From: Crocinitomicaceae bacterium
GTDB lineage: Bacteria; Bacteroidota; Bacteroidia; Flavobacteriales_D; Crocinitomicaceae
Direction: 5' to 3'
Length of the DNA: 64,000 nt
Assembly: GCA_021325675.1 (NCBI GenBank)
Contig: JAJTCM010000006.1
Span: 1 to 64,000 of the forward strand
Under the pieces are notes generated by a model, which saw only the letters and a list, made by a program, of their open reading frames with translations, was not told where the DNA came from and did not search any database. Below, piece by piece: positions 1-9,632 of the stretch (position 1 is its first letter; each line of letters begins with the position of its first letter). The translations under genes were made by a program, and so were the position numbers.

Positions 1-1659
1 TTCCCAGCTTTCGCCGCAGTTTCCTGAAAACAATACGTATAATTTCTCTGCATTGGCAGCTGCACGCTTGCGGTAAGAGAAACGGAAAGATAATGTTACG
101 TTGGCGGAAGAAGTCACATCAGACAGATCAACAGGGTTGGCGATCAATTCATCCACGTTAGTTCCCGTTTGCCCGTAGTTCGGCAGTTTAACCGATTTGG
201 AGCCGGTGTGCGCTGCTGTCGTTGAAATCTGGAAAGTAGAGTTGTTCTGCTGGTTGTCAATTTCCCAGTAACCGCTGGATGCAAGTGTAGAATATGTTTC
301 AAAGCCATCCAGGAAAGGAAGCTCAACTCCTGCGCCTGTAACGGTAATGTAAGCGTTCATTGTTTTGGTCATCGTTGTGTTCCCGTCACCGGCAACGAGT
401 GTTACGCTGTACACGCCCGGCGTGTTGTACTGAACAACCGGGTTTTGCTCTGTTGAAGTTGTTGTCTCAGCCCCCTGGAAAGTCCAGTTCCAGCTGCTTA
501 CGTTGTTGTAAGAATTATCAAAAAACTCAACCGTGCTTCCTGCGCAGATCTTAACACGATCGGAGTAAAAATCGGCTGCACACAGGTAAGTGTCGCCATC
601 AGCACCGGTAAGTGTAAGATTGGACGCTGTCCAGAGGTTGTTGCGGCCTCCTGTTGAAGAGTTTAAAGCTGCGCGCATCCGGTTTTTCTGACCGCCGCTG
701 AACATTTTGGAGCAGTAGGAATAATCCATATAGTTTTCTACGTTGGCACGCGGACCGCAGCTTGCTTCGTTAAGCAAACAAGCCGTTACACCAATCGTGT
801 TCGGAGTGTCAGCTACGCCGTCATCCGTACTGCAGCTTGCAGGATCTCCCGGATCGTTGTTTGGCCCCCATGTATGCTCGAGATTCAGCCAGTGGCCAAC
901 TTCGTGCGTCAAAGCGCGGTCAGTTCCAACACCACCTGTACCGATTCTTCCTACATAATCATGTAAAATCCAGATTCCGTTATCCATACCGGTACCACTC
1001 CATCCGGAAGGTGTAAATGTGTAACCGGCAGCGCCGCCGATTTCTCCGCAAATGAAGATATTGAGGTATTTATTACCGGCCCATTCGCCGTTGTAAACAT
1101 CGTTTCCGTTAATGATAGCGTTTACCTGTGCGTCCCCATTATCGCTGTAGCTTTGAGAAGACTGGGTGCGTGTGATCCCGCTGAAGCAGGTTCCGTTCGG
1201 CGCTTTGGTAGCGAGGACGAATTCCACTTCGATATCTGCAGGCGTACAAACGGCATTCGGGTTTGAAGCGTTAAAATCAAAAACCACGTTATTTGCATCT
1301 GTATTCAGACGGCGGTAATCACGGTTCAGCACTTCCAAAGCGTCCAGGATCTGGGCGTTGGAAATGTTTTCGATGCCACCGTTATGCAATACGTGAAAAA
1401 CAACCGGAATTTTGTAAACGACACGAACCGGGCTGGTGTCCTGTGCCAATTGGTTTTCAATCTGGCGAAGCTGCTCTTGTTCCTGGAGGAATTGCTGCAA
1501 AAAAGCCGGGTTTTGTCGTAAAGCTTCCATTTTTTTATGATGGAGGCAGTATTCAACCGATTCACCGTCGCGCATATTATGCTCATCTAACTGAGCCGTA
1601 GCTGTAAAGGCGGCGAAAAAAATGAAAAGGCTTAAAATTCTGAGTTTGTTTTTATTCAT
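1..1659 (-). CDS. Secreted M43 (pappalysin-like) metalloprotease, C-terminus beyond window
   Basis: Open for 553 codons from ATG 1659 to the window edge without a stop, so the C-terminus is missing. The N-terminus is a signal peptide (about residues 1-23, ending TATAQ). The zinc motif HEVGHWLNLEHTWG lies near residues 252-265 (bases about 865-906), followed by the Met-turn MDYSYC. This is peptidase family M43B: zinc endopeptidases, usually secreted. Downstream is a PKD-like domain (bases about 340-540) and a jelly-roll-like segment. By family and by comparison with the neighbour at 1870-3926, the missing end should carry a T9SS sorting domain (inference). It is a tandem paralog of that neighbour; the PKD part is nearly identical between the two, whereas the protease parts have diverged. 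Confidence 0.88.
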   Translation of the reverse strand, partial: MNKNKLRILSLFIFFAAFTATAQLDEHNMRDGESVEYCLHHKKMEALRQNPAFLQQFLQEQEQLRQIENQLAQDTSPVRVVYKIPVVFHVLHNGGIENISNAQILDALEVLNRDYRRLNTDANNVVFDFNASNPNAVCTPADIEVEFVLATKAPNGTCFSGITRTQSSQSYSDNGDAQVNAIINGNDVYNGEWAGNKYLNIFICGEIGGAAGYTFTPSGWSGTGMDNGIWILHDYVGRIGTGGVGTDRALTHEVGHWLNLEHTWGPNNDPGDPASCSTDDGVADTPNTIGVTACLLNEASCGPRANVENYMDYSYCSKMFSGGQKNRMRAALNSSTGGRNNLWTASNLTLTGADGDTYLCAADFYSDRVKICAGSTVEFFDNSYNNVSSWNWTFQGAETTTSTEQNPVVQYNTPGVYSVTLVAGDGNTTMTKTMNAYITVTGAGVELPFLDGFETYSTLASSGYWEIDNQQNNSTFQISTTAAHTGSKSVKLPNYGQTGTNVDELIANPVDLSDVTSSANVTLSFRFSYRKRAAANAEKLYVLFSGNCGESWE

Positions 1660-1805
1660 TACATTTAGTTTTTCTATAGTTTAACAACGCGCCAAATTAA
1701 TAAAAAGTTGGCAAAAGGGGAGCAATTTTCGACGAATGGTAGTATTTATTGATTGATTAGTAATTAATTGTACTTAGTTATTTTTATAAAACAAGGTTTT
1801 CAAGC

Positions 1806-1839
1806 AAAAAAGCACCTCCATTCCGGGAAGTGCTTTAAT
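1806..1839 (-). terminator. Rho-independent terminator after the broken M43 gene
   Basis: Stem arms at 1809-1819 and 1826-1836 pair over 11 positions in the leftward transcript, including one G-U pair. T-rich tracts flank both sides, so it may work in both directions. It lies 34 bases past the stop at 1870 and separates the two M43 genes. Confidence 0.6.
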
Positions 1840-1869
1840 TTTTATATTACAAACTGCGTTTATGCTCAT

Positions 1870-3926
1870 TTATTTAACCATGAATTGTTTCACGTAGCTT
1901 TTTCCGTCAACTGTGATTTGTGCGTTGTATAAGCCCGGGGCTAAATTCTCCGTGCTGATTACCACCAGGTTTTCACCTGTCATGGAATTGATTTTATGCC
2001 CGGAAATCACTTTGCCTAACAAATCCACGACCTGAACAGTAGTTACTGTATTTCCGGAAACATGATACGAAATATTCAGCTCGCCGTCAGCAGGGTTCGG
2101 GAAAAGACTGATCCCTTCTAAGGCTTCCGGACCGGAAACAGAAGAAGTTTCTTCACCAACCAATACATCGGAAGGCCCGCCAGGATAGATATTGATGTTA
2201 TCCAGGTACAGGTTGTTTCCGCCGCTTCCCTCAAAACGGAACTTGTAACGGAAATTCTGGTTCCAGTACTGTGTCGTGATGTTTGTCATATGAACAGTTG
2301 TCCAGTGTTCCGGAAACGATGGCGTCCAGGAAGTGGAGAGCACTGTTGAACCTAATGCGCTTCCCTGCAAAGATTTACGGATTTCCCAGCTTTCGCCGCA
2401 GTTTCCTGAAAACAAAGCAACTCATCCACGTTGGTACCCGTTTGACCGAAGTTCGGCAGTTTAACCGATTTGGAGCCGGTGTGCGCTGCTGTCGTTGTAA
2501 CCTGGAAAGTAGAGTTGTTCTGCTGGTTATCAACTTCCCAGTAACCGCTGGATGCAAGTGTAGAATACGTTTCAAAGCCATCCAGGAAAGGAAGCTCAAC
2601 TCCTGCGCCTGTAACCGTGATGTAAGCGTTCATTGTTTTGGTCATCGTTGTGTTCCCGTCACCGGCAACGAGGGTTACGCTGTATACGCCCGGCGTGTTG
2701 TACTGAACAACCGGGTTTTGCTCTGTTGAAGTTGTTGTTTCAGCCCCCTGGAAAGTCCAGTTCCAGCTGCTTACATTGTTGTAAGAATTATCAAAAAACT
2801 GGATTGATCCGCCGGCACAGATTTGCACCTGGTTGGAATAGAAATCAGCTGCGCACAGGTAAGTATCACCATCCGCACCGACAAGCGCCAGGTTGGAAGC
2901 CGTCCAGATATTGTTTCGCCCGCCCACACTTGAAAGCAAAGCAGCACGCATGCGGTCTTTTTGTCCGTGTGAAAACATTTTTTCACAGTAGGAGTAATCC
3001 ATGTAATTTTCTACGTTGGCGCGCGGGCCGCAAAAACTTTCATTCAGCAGGCAGGCAGTTGAGCCCCTTGTTTCCGGCGTATCTTCCACATCGTCGTCAC
3101 CGCAGGTTGTTCCGGCATCATTGTTATCGCCCCACGTGTGGTTGAGGTTCAGCCAGTGGCCGACTTCGTGCGTCAGGGTGCGGGATGTTCCTTCGCTTCC
3201 TGTACCGATTCTTCCAAGGTAATCGTGGAGCAGGAAAATCCCATTGTCCATGGCGTTGCCCATCCAGTTGGACGGATTGTAGGTATAGCCTGCTGCGCCG
3301 CCGATGTCACCGCAAACAAATATATTCAGGTATTCGTCGCCAGCCCACTCGCCGGTGTATACATCGTTCCCGTTGATAATGGCGTTCAGCTGGTTGTCGC
3401 CGTCGCCACTGTAACTTTGTGAAGATTGGGTGCGCGTGATCCCGCTGAAGCAGGTCCCGTTCGGCGCTTTGGTTGCGAGCACAAACTCGATTTCAATATC
3501 CGCCGGTGTACAAACCGCCTCCGGGTTGGAAGGATTAAAGTCAAAGACAACACTGTTTGCATCTGAATTCAACAAACGGTAATCGCGGTTCAATACTTCC
3601 AAACCATCCATCACCTGGGCATTGGAAATATTCTCCAAACCGTTATTGTGCAAAATATGGAATACAACCGGAACTTTATAAATGACACGCTGGGGATCAT
3701 TTTGCTGTTTCATCTGGAGCTCTGTTTGCTTCATCAGCTGCTGGTCCTGCAAAAATTGCTGCATGAATGCCGGGTTCTGCCTAAGGGCATTCATTTTTTT
3801 GTGGGTAATGCAGTATTCTACCGATTCCCCTTCGCGCATATTGCTGGTATTAAGCTGGGCATGGCCCGAAAAAGCAGCAAATAAAGCAATGAACGCCAAT
3901 ATGCCGCCAGTTTTTTTATTTTTCAT
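1870..3926 (-). pseudogene. M43 metalloprotease with T9SS sorting domain, frameshifted by an internal deletion
   Basis: ATG at 3926 opens a signal peptide (MKNKK..., ending GHAQ), then an M43 catalytic domain with HEVGHWLNLNHTWG and MDYSYC, then a PKD domain. After the residues NVDEL (about base 2420) the frame shifts. It runs 20-odd unrelated residues to a stop at 2352-2354. The rest of the protein lies in another frame (2415-1870): end of the jelly-roll, then a type A sorting domain with FPNPADGEL and a basic end KQFMVK. Compared with the intact paralog (bases 34-144 there), 111 bases are replaced by 2, a net loss of 109. The protease and PKD domains could still be made, but without the domain that directs T9SS export and surface anchoring. 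An assembly error between near-identical paralogs is the alternative. Confidence 0.8.
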
Positions 3927-4017
3927 AAAGTAGTTTATCAATCGTAATAACGCGCCAAATTAGTAAAAAGTTGGAAATTAAGGCATTTAATTTTGGAACA
4001 AGCCGGGAATCCTAAAC

Positions 4018-4716
4018 TCAGGTAAATCGTGTTATTACTTTATCAAAGCCATTTTGCCAAAGGGAAAGCCTAATCTTCCGGGCAGTTTCTTCCGCTGACT
4101 GCAGCTCATCATTTTCGAATAATTGTTGAAAAGTTTCAAGCGAAGAAAAATCGGCCGGTTTACTCTCGCGAATGGTTTCCTGCATGCCGGTATTGATCAC
4201 GCCCGGGGCCAGCGAATAAACACGGGTGCGCTTGCCTTTTTCGCGCTCTTCAAACTGCAACGTTTCAGAAAATAAATCCAGCGCAGCTTTGGAAGCACAG
4301 TAATTTGCCCACGAAGGGATCGCCCTCCTGCCTGCGCCTGAGCTGATATTGAGAATTGTAAGCTCTGATCCCTCCTTTTCGCATTCCCGGAGAAATTTAC
4401 GCATGAGCTGGATCGGCGCAATCGTATTGACCTGGAAAATGCCTTTCGAATAATCCTGCTCCTGGTCCGAAACCCGCTGAACGGGACTGAGCACTCCGGC
4501 ATTGTTAATCAGCAGAACTTCCGGATCGGTACCGATTTCAATTTTCAAGGCTTCCACCTGGTCATAATCCGAGAGGTCGCAGGGAAGAAAGCTGTAATTT
4601 TCCGCCTGTATGGTATTTGAACGCCCGATACCTGTCACCCGGAAACCTTCGGACAGGTATTCCTGTACCAAAGCCAGGCCGAGGCCACGGGAAACGCCCG
4701 TAATGAAAACCTGCAT
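4018..4716 (-). CDS. Short-chain dehydrogenase/reductase
   Basis: Classical SDR, 232 residues: NAD(P)-binding TGVSRGLG at 6-13, NNAG at 71-74, catalytic Ser near 125-126, Tyr139 and Lys143 in the YCASK motif. These enzymes reduce carbonyls or oxidise alcohols with NAD(P)H; the substrate cannot be read from sequence. The overall look resembles the benzil reductase/sepiapterin reductase group (inference). Its ATG overlaps the stop of the upstream trans-sulfuration gene by one base (TAATG), so the two are probably translationally coupled. Confidence 0.88.
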   Translation of the reverse strand: MQVFITGVSRGLGLALVQEYLSEGFRVTGIGRSNTIQAENYSFLPCDLSDYDQVEALKIEIGTDPEVLLINNAGVLSPVQRVSDQEQDYSKGIFQVNTIAPIQLMRKFLRECEKEGSELTILNISSGAGRRAIPSWANYCASKAALDLFSETLQFEEREKGKRTRVYSLAPGVINTGMQETIRESKPADFSSLETFQQLFENDELQSAEETARKIRLSLWQNGFDKVITRFT

Positions 4717-5855
4717 TATGCCAAAGCCTGTTCGATATCGGCAATCAGGTCTTCCACGTCTTCCACGCCAACGCTGAGACGGAGCAGTGAATCCACAACA
4801 CCGGCTTTTTCACGCTCTTCTTTCGGAATGGAAGCATGGGTCATCGTTGCCGGGTGATTGATCAGGGATTCGACGCCGCCGAGCGATTCCGCAAGTGAAA
4901 ACACTTTAAATGACGAAGCTACGCGGAAAGTATTTTCGATGCTTTTATCTTTGAGTACGATTGAAATCATACCGCCGAAATCACGCATTTGCTTTTTGGC
5001 AATTTCATGGTTCGGATGTTCCGGGAAGCCCGGCCAGTAGATTTTTTCGATTTTCGGATGGGTTTTCAGGTATTCGGCGATTTTGCGGCCGTTAAAACAA
5101 TGGCGTTCCATGCGGAGGTGAAGCGTTTTGATCCCGCGCATTACGAGGAAGCTATCCATCGGTCCGGGATTTGCGCCGCTGCTGTTGAGAATGAAATATA
5201 ATTTTTCGTGGATCGCAGGATCGTTTGTAATCAAAGCGCCCATCACAACGTCACTGTGCCCGCCGAGGTATTTCGTTACGGAATGCATCACGATATCCGC
5301 ACCCAGGTCGAGCGGGTTTTGCAAATACGGCGAAGCAAAGGTGTTATCAACAACAAGCGTAATGTTTTTCGCTTTTGCAATCTCAGCGCAGGCAACGATA
5401 TCGATGATCTGCATCGTTGGGTTGGTTGGCGTTTCGAGCCAGATGAGCTTGGTATTTTCGTTCAGGTGATTGTTGATATTGCTGGCATCCGTCAGGTCAA
5501 TGAAGCGGAATTTAATCCCGTACGGCTCAAAAATTTTGGTGAACAAGCGGTATGTTCCACCATAAAGATCGTCGCCGGTAATTACCTCATCGCCGGGGCG
5601 GAGCATTTTCAATACGGCATCCGTTGCTGCCACACCGCTGCTGAAGCAAACGCAGTGTTTCCCGTTTTCGATCGCTGCAATGTTTTCCTGCAAAGCTTCG
5701 CGGGTCGGGTTTTTTCCACGGGCGTAGCCGTACCCTTTGTTCACACCCGGCGCTTCCTGCACATAGGTTGAAGTTTGATAAATCGGGGTCATGATGGCTC
5801 CTGTTGACGGGTCCGGGTGTGCACCGGCGTGGATGGCTTTTGTACCGAATTTCAT
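4716..5855 (-). CDS. Cystathionine gamma-synthase/lyase family PLP enzyme
   Basis: Cys/Met metabolism PLP enzyme, 379 residues from ATG 5855. The frame extends upstream only to a TTG, and MKFGTKAIHAG is the usual family N-terminus. The PLP lysine is K195 in HSVTKYLGGHSD, with the pyridine-binding Asp170 in VVDNTF and phosphate-binding SSG at 72-74. The family interconverts cysteine and homocysteine through cystathionine; synthase and lyase cannot be separated with certainty by eye. It starts an operon with the SDR gene. The upstream region (5856-6100) is AT-rich and holds its promoter, but I found no convincing box. Confidence 0.9.
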   Translation of the reverse strand: MKFGTKAIHAGAHPDPSTGAIMTPIYQTSTYVQEAPGVNKGYGYARGKNPTREALQENIAAIENGKHCVCFSSGVAATDAVLKMLRPGDEVITGDDLYGGTYRLFTKIFEPYGIKFRFIDLTDASNINNHLNENTKLIWLETPTNPTMQIIDIVACAEIAKAKNITLVVDNTFASPYLQNPLDLGADIVMHSVTKYLGGHSDVVMGALITNDPAIHEKLYFILNSSGANPGPMDSFLVMRGIKTLHLRMERHCFNGRKIAEYLKTHPKIEKIYWPGFPEHPNHEIAKKQMRDFGGMISIVLKDKSIENTFRVASSFKVFSLAESLGGVESLINHPATMTHASIPKEEREKAGVVDSLLRLSVGVEDVEDLIADIEQALA

Positions 5856-6100
5856 ATAGCGTTTTGTTTTTAGTAATCCTGAAGACAAAAATAGGGATAT
5901 TTAATGGAGATATGAAAATGGAAAACGGAGAATTCTTCCGCTCCAGTGAATTTATAAGATTTATGTAGTCGCTGTTTCCCGTTGGCAAGAAAGAAATACC
6001 GGTAATTTAATTTCATACTAATTTTAAAATTACACGACCATAATTTTAAATATGCATAAATTAACATTTCTTTTTATTTACCTATAACTAAGGCTTTAAG

Positions 6101-7318
6101 CTATTCAAAAACCACTTTATCGAAGAAATTTTTCGGGCGGTTGGAGTTCATGAATTTATTTCCTCCGTAGCAGATCAGCTTGACGAGCTTCCCATTGACG
6201 ATAAACACGCGTTTCCAGCTCAGGCCGGCGGCATATTCGTAACCAATTCCTTCGTAAGCTTCAATTTTTCCCTGGTGCATGACTTTCGTAATGCTTGATT
6301 TTTCAGGCACATTGATCACATCGGCAGCGTAAGAACCAAGATCGGAATCCTGTAAATCTTCGATTTCGATGATATATGAATTCCCCTGCCCCATTTCCTG
6401 GTAGATCAAACGGTAGTAGGCAACATTTGTGTCAAGCAGAGGTTTACCGCCAAAAACCGCTTTGAACCCCCGGGTTTTACTTACGTATGTATAGGAATTA
6501 AACTGCTGAAGCTTTTTCTCGGCATCCGATTTTGGCTCGGAATAATTGGCAACAACCTGCCGCACGTGATACCCTTTTTTCCGCAGCAGCTGGATAATGC
6601 CTTCTTCCCCCGCGAGGTGACCGGCGCCAACCGCTATGAAAAGGCTTTGCCGCCTGCAAAGTGTATCAATCCCATTCGCCATTGTGACATTTCGCTTCAC
6701 AATCAGGCGGTCGTAAGCTGCCCTGGAATGATTCATCTGGTTCTGAATGATGGTCCTCACATGTTCGATATCACCGCGCAGGTAAGCATTCAGCAGGTTG
6801 TCCTGGGTAAATTTGAGGTCTTCGAGGCTTCTTTGTGCATTGGAGCGTTCATACACAAAGTCCAGCGCTTCGATCTGATCTTCGATGGTTTCGAGGGCGT
6901 AAAAGCCTTTTCCCATGTTGTAGCCCATTTGCTGGAAATACAAATCAAGGAACTGGGGACGGCCGTCTTCACTTCCGTATTTCGTTTCGGAAGCGCGGTT
7001 GGAGGAGGTATAAGGCTTCCCGTTCGGGTCAAATTTCAGGTTGGCTTCTCCCAGACGCATATCTTCGGTAACGAAAAGCTGGTATATATCTGCTTCGAGC
7101 ACAACGGCATCAGCCGCGTAAAGCGCCGAGAAAGTGCTGTCGGACAGTTTGAAAATCCGGGAATCGTTGCTGTGATAGCTTCCGAAGAGGTAACTCGGCT
7201 TTTTCAAACCTTTGCCTGAAATCTGCCACAGGAGCTGATGATTGGTCACCAAATTCTGAGCCGGCAGCCACGGGGCAGCGAAACAGGAAATCAAACAAAC
7301 AAAAATCAAACGGTACAT
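6101..7318 (-). CDS. TraB/GumN-family protein, exported
   Basis: 405 residues with a signal peptide (about 1-21). The N-terminal half has the TraB/GumN hallmarks: WQISGKG, the GSYH motif at 46-49, and a later GAGHLAGEEG motif near 230-240. Bacterial members are periplasmic and have been proposed to be metal-dependent proteases related to the Tiki family; no bacterial substrate is established. The C-terminal 140 residues do not match anything I recognise and may be a separate domain. It stands alone, with about 95 bases to the upstream lipoprotein gene. Confidence 0.75.
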   Translation of the reverse strand: MYRLIFVCLISCFAAPWLPAQNLVTNHQLLWQISGKGLKKPSYLFGSYHSNDSRIFKLSDSTFSALYAADAVVLEADIYQLFVTEDMRLGEANLKFDPNGKPYTSSNRASETKYGSEDGRPQFLDLYFQQMGYNMGKGFYALETIEDQIEALDFVYERSNAQRSLEDLKFTQDNLLNAYLRGDIEHVRTIIQNQMNHSRAAYDRLIVKRNVTMANGIDTLCRRQSLFIAVGAGHLAGEEGIIQLLRKKGYHVRQVVANYSEPKSDAEKKLQQFNSYTYVSKTRGFKAVFGGKPLLDTNVAYYRLIYQEMGQGNSYIIEIEDLQDSDLGSYAADVINVPEKSSITKVMHQGKIEAYEGIGYEYAAGLSWKRVFIVNGKLVKLICYGGNKFMNSNRPKNFFDKVVFE

Positions 7319-7412
7319 GTGGTTTTACAACACTAAAATAATACCAAAGTTACATGATTTTATGCAATCATCCTGAAAATGAAGTGAAAGTCGTTGAAAA
7401 ACACGATAAAAG

Positions 7413-8720
7413 CTATTGGCAAACAGGAATTTCCAGGTTACCGAAACTATCGACATCTTTTTTGTATTTCAGCAGCAAAGCCCGTTTTTGTTCACATGTC
7501 ATGTGCTCTTCCAGTCGGCGAAAAGCCCAGCTGCGGTCAAACTTGTCAATTGCACCGAAATTTTTCACCACAAAATCAATCCATTGTCTTTTATCGGATT
7601 CTCCTAAAATGCAGCTTGGAAAAAGGAACTCGTCATTTAATTCGTGCAGGCTGGCTTTCAGGCAGGTGGCTTTCTCATAATTTTTAAAAAAGAGCTCAAA
7701 AGGATCATCAATTCCCAGTTTTTTGGCAAAATCGAATGTATTTTCCATGTTCCGGCAATCGGCTTCTGTGAGTGCACAAGGCTTGGTGAGCTTATTGTTC
7801 ATGTCTTCCAGCAGCTTCTTTTTGATTTTTTGCGGGAAAATGATTTCCGTATTATCCAGGCGTTCTTTGAAATAGCTGGCATCTCCGGTGGAACGGAATA
7901 ATTTGTACTGGAACTCGTCTTCTTTCACCACTTCTTCCATCCCGCCGATCAAGTGTAATTTGGAAATAAACTGATCGTTGGAAAGGCCCGTTTTTTTGTT
8001 TTTGATAGTATGCAGTGCGCTCGCTTTCCAGTTTTTATCTTTTTTACAATAATTGATGATTGCTTCCTGGTAGGTTTTTTCCACAAACATATCTTCGTTT
8101 CCGATTGAAAAGCTCAGCTCGTAATTCAGCTCGTCTGTCGGCGGGAGCTTGGAAAGCATCGTGTAGAGCTGCTTATCGGTGACCATGAGCTTACGCTCGC
8201 CGCTGATGTGTTTTTTCAAAGCTTCGCGCGGGCTTTCGAGCTTATCCAAATCCAGTTTTTTGAAATCCCCATGGGAAAAGCCGTCCTCATCAAGCGGATA
8301 TTCAGCGAGAAACCCGACTTTTTTGAAAGAGTGGAAAATCGCCACCGTTTCGCCTTTATAACCGAGCGCATAATGTGACCGGTCTTTGGAATGCTTTAAT
8401 TGGAGCTCAGCGACTGCGGCATCGATATCGAAGGTTTTTTCACAGGGATATTCGTAAATTTCCGTCAGGCCGTCCGGTGAGCTGATCGAAGCGTAAAACG
8501 CATAACCATAGGAAACATTCCGCTGAACAGGCCCGGGACGAAAAATTCCGTTGCGTCGAGTAAAGGTGCGGATTTCTTTGAGCTCAAAGAGCACTTTTTG
8601 CTTTTGCCCGGCGTGTATAAACTCAAATATCTGTGAGTCGAGCACGCTTTTGGTTACGTAAGTCCCATCGCAGGAAAGCAGCAGGGTGGATAAAAGTCCT
8701 AAAACAAGATATTTTCTCAT
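7413..8720 (-). CDS. Hypothetical lipoprotein, 435 residues
   Basis: Lipobox LLLSC with Cys17 predicts a lipid-anchored envelope protein. The remainder is hydrophilic, rich in Lys, Asp and Glu, mostly predicted helical, with no motif I recognise. Its ATG overlaps the stop of the upstream exonuclease gene by four bases (8717-8720), so the pair is co-transcribed. No function is assigned. Confidence 0.7.
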   Translation of the reverse strand: MRKYLVLGLLSTLLLSCDGTYVTKSVLDSQIFEFIHAGQKQKVLFELKEIRTFTRRNGIFRPGPVQRNVSYGYAFYASISSPDGLTEIYEYPCEKTFDIDAAVAELQLKHSKDRSHYALGYKGETVAIFHSFKKVGFLAEYPLDEDGFSHGDFKKLDLDKLESPREALKKHISGERKLMVTDKQLYTMLSKLPPTDELNYELSFSIGNEDMFVEKTYQEAIINYCKKDKNWKASALHTIKNKKTGLSNDQFISKLHLIGGMEEVVKEDEFQYKLFRSTGDASYFKERLDNTEIIFPQKIKKKLLEDMNNKLTKPCALTEADCRNMENTFDFAKKLGIDDPFELFFKNYEKATCLKASLHELNDEFLFPSCILGESDKRQWIDFVVKNFGAIDKFDRSWAFRRLEEHMTCEQKRALLLKYKKDVDSFGNLEIPVCQ

Positions 8721-9496
8721 GATTCAGCTAAATAAATTTCTTCTTCGTTTAATAAATTATCTCCCCGCATCCGCAGAAAAAGCTGCACAAGGGCTACGAC
8801 ATCTTTTTCACAGTAGCTTTTTACGCGTTCCAGTCCCGAGCTATAGCTTTGGGCATCGTTTTCGTAATAAACCCGGGCTACATCCGCTCCTGAAATATCG
8901 TCTTTCGGTGTCGGTATGCCGAACACGTGACATAAAAGCGAAAGCGAAGTAAAGGCTTTGTAATCTCCAAATTTCCAGAGCTCCAGCGTATCCAAATGGG
9001 CAATTTCCCAGGGTTTTTTACCGGCAATGTTAATTACAGACGGCAGCTTCATTCCGTTGATCAGCAGCCTGCGGCAAATATAGGGAATATCAAATTCTTT
9101 GGCGTTGTGGCCGCAAAGGGCGTGGTATGGCGTATTGTAATGGTCGTTGAGCAGGTTGCAAAATTGCTTCAGCAGGGTTTCTTCGTCTTCGTGGTAAAAA
9201 GATTTCAAGCGCAGCTGCTTGCCCGTGCGGGTTTCTTTGACAAAGCCAACGGAAATACAGACGATTTTACCGAATTCGGCCTGGATTCCGCCGATTTGCC
9301 CAAAAACGGCATTCCAGATTTCTGCTTCCGGTTTGTTGCAGTATTCCGGGTCAGCGGCAAGGCTTGAAAAACGGTAACGGTTTTTTGCGGTGAACAATTC
9401 CTGTGTTTTTTGGTCCCAATCTGAAAACTGGGCTACTTGTGGGACGGTTTCGATGTCAAGGAATAGGATTTTTTCAATTTGTACTTTTTCTAACAT
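8717..9496 (-). CDS. Predicted 3'-5' exonuclease, PolB-type DEDDy
   Basis: 259 residues. DEDDy exonuclease signature: Exo I FLDIETVPQ (D14, E16), Exo II HNAKEFDIP (D137), Exo III YCEKD (Y228, D232). It matches the stand-alone family related to the exonuclease domain of DNA polymerase B (PF10108 type), which lacks a polymerase domain. Likely a two-metal nuclease acting on DNA or RNA ends; its role is unknown. Divergent from the secreted-protein gene at 9630 and overlaps the lipoprotein gene downstream. Confidence 0.8.
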   Translation of the reverse strand: MLEKVQIEKILFLDIETVPQVAQFSDWDQKTQELFTAKNRYRFSSLAADPEYCNKPEAEIWNAVFGQIGGIQAEFGKIVCISVGFVKETRTGKQLRLKSFYHEDEETLLKQFCNLLNDHYNTPYHALCGHNAKEFDIPYICRRLLINGMKLPSVINIAGKKPWEIAHLDTLELWKFGDYKAFTSLSLLCHVFGIPTPKDDISGADVARVYYENDAQSYSSGLERVKSYCEKDVVALVQLFLRMRGDNLLNEEEIYLAES

Positions 9497-9601
9497 AAAT
9501 AATATAATAAATCAGGTTTTGTTGATTGAAGGTAAGAAGAATTTTCATATCTGCAAGCCGGATTTGCAAATTTCTAAAAAAAGCACGGCTGACCGAAAAC
9601 C

Positions 9602-9632
9602 CATACCCAAAATATTTTATATTTAGGGTATG
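9602..9632. promoter_or_regulatory. 31-base near-perfect palindrome covering a start codon
   Basis: CATACCC (9602-9608) pairs with GGGTATG (9626-9632), and AAATAT (9610-9615) with ATATTT (9619-9624), leaving one A-A mismatch and a TTT loop. The right arm contains the ATG of the 9630 gene. It could be an operator or an RNA hairpin that hides the start. A -7-like TATATTTA (9618-9625) lies inside it. Confidence 0.55.

Noticed and set aside
1870-2415. Stand-alone small gene for a sorting-domain protein
   Set aside because: It is the shifted 3' part of the broken M43 gene, with no signal peptide or promoter of its own.
1-4000. M43 proteases as a toxin or contact-killing system
   Set aside because: The architecture fits ordinary T9SS-secreted proteases; no immunity-like gene is adjacent.
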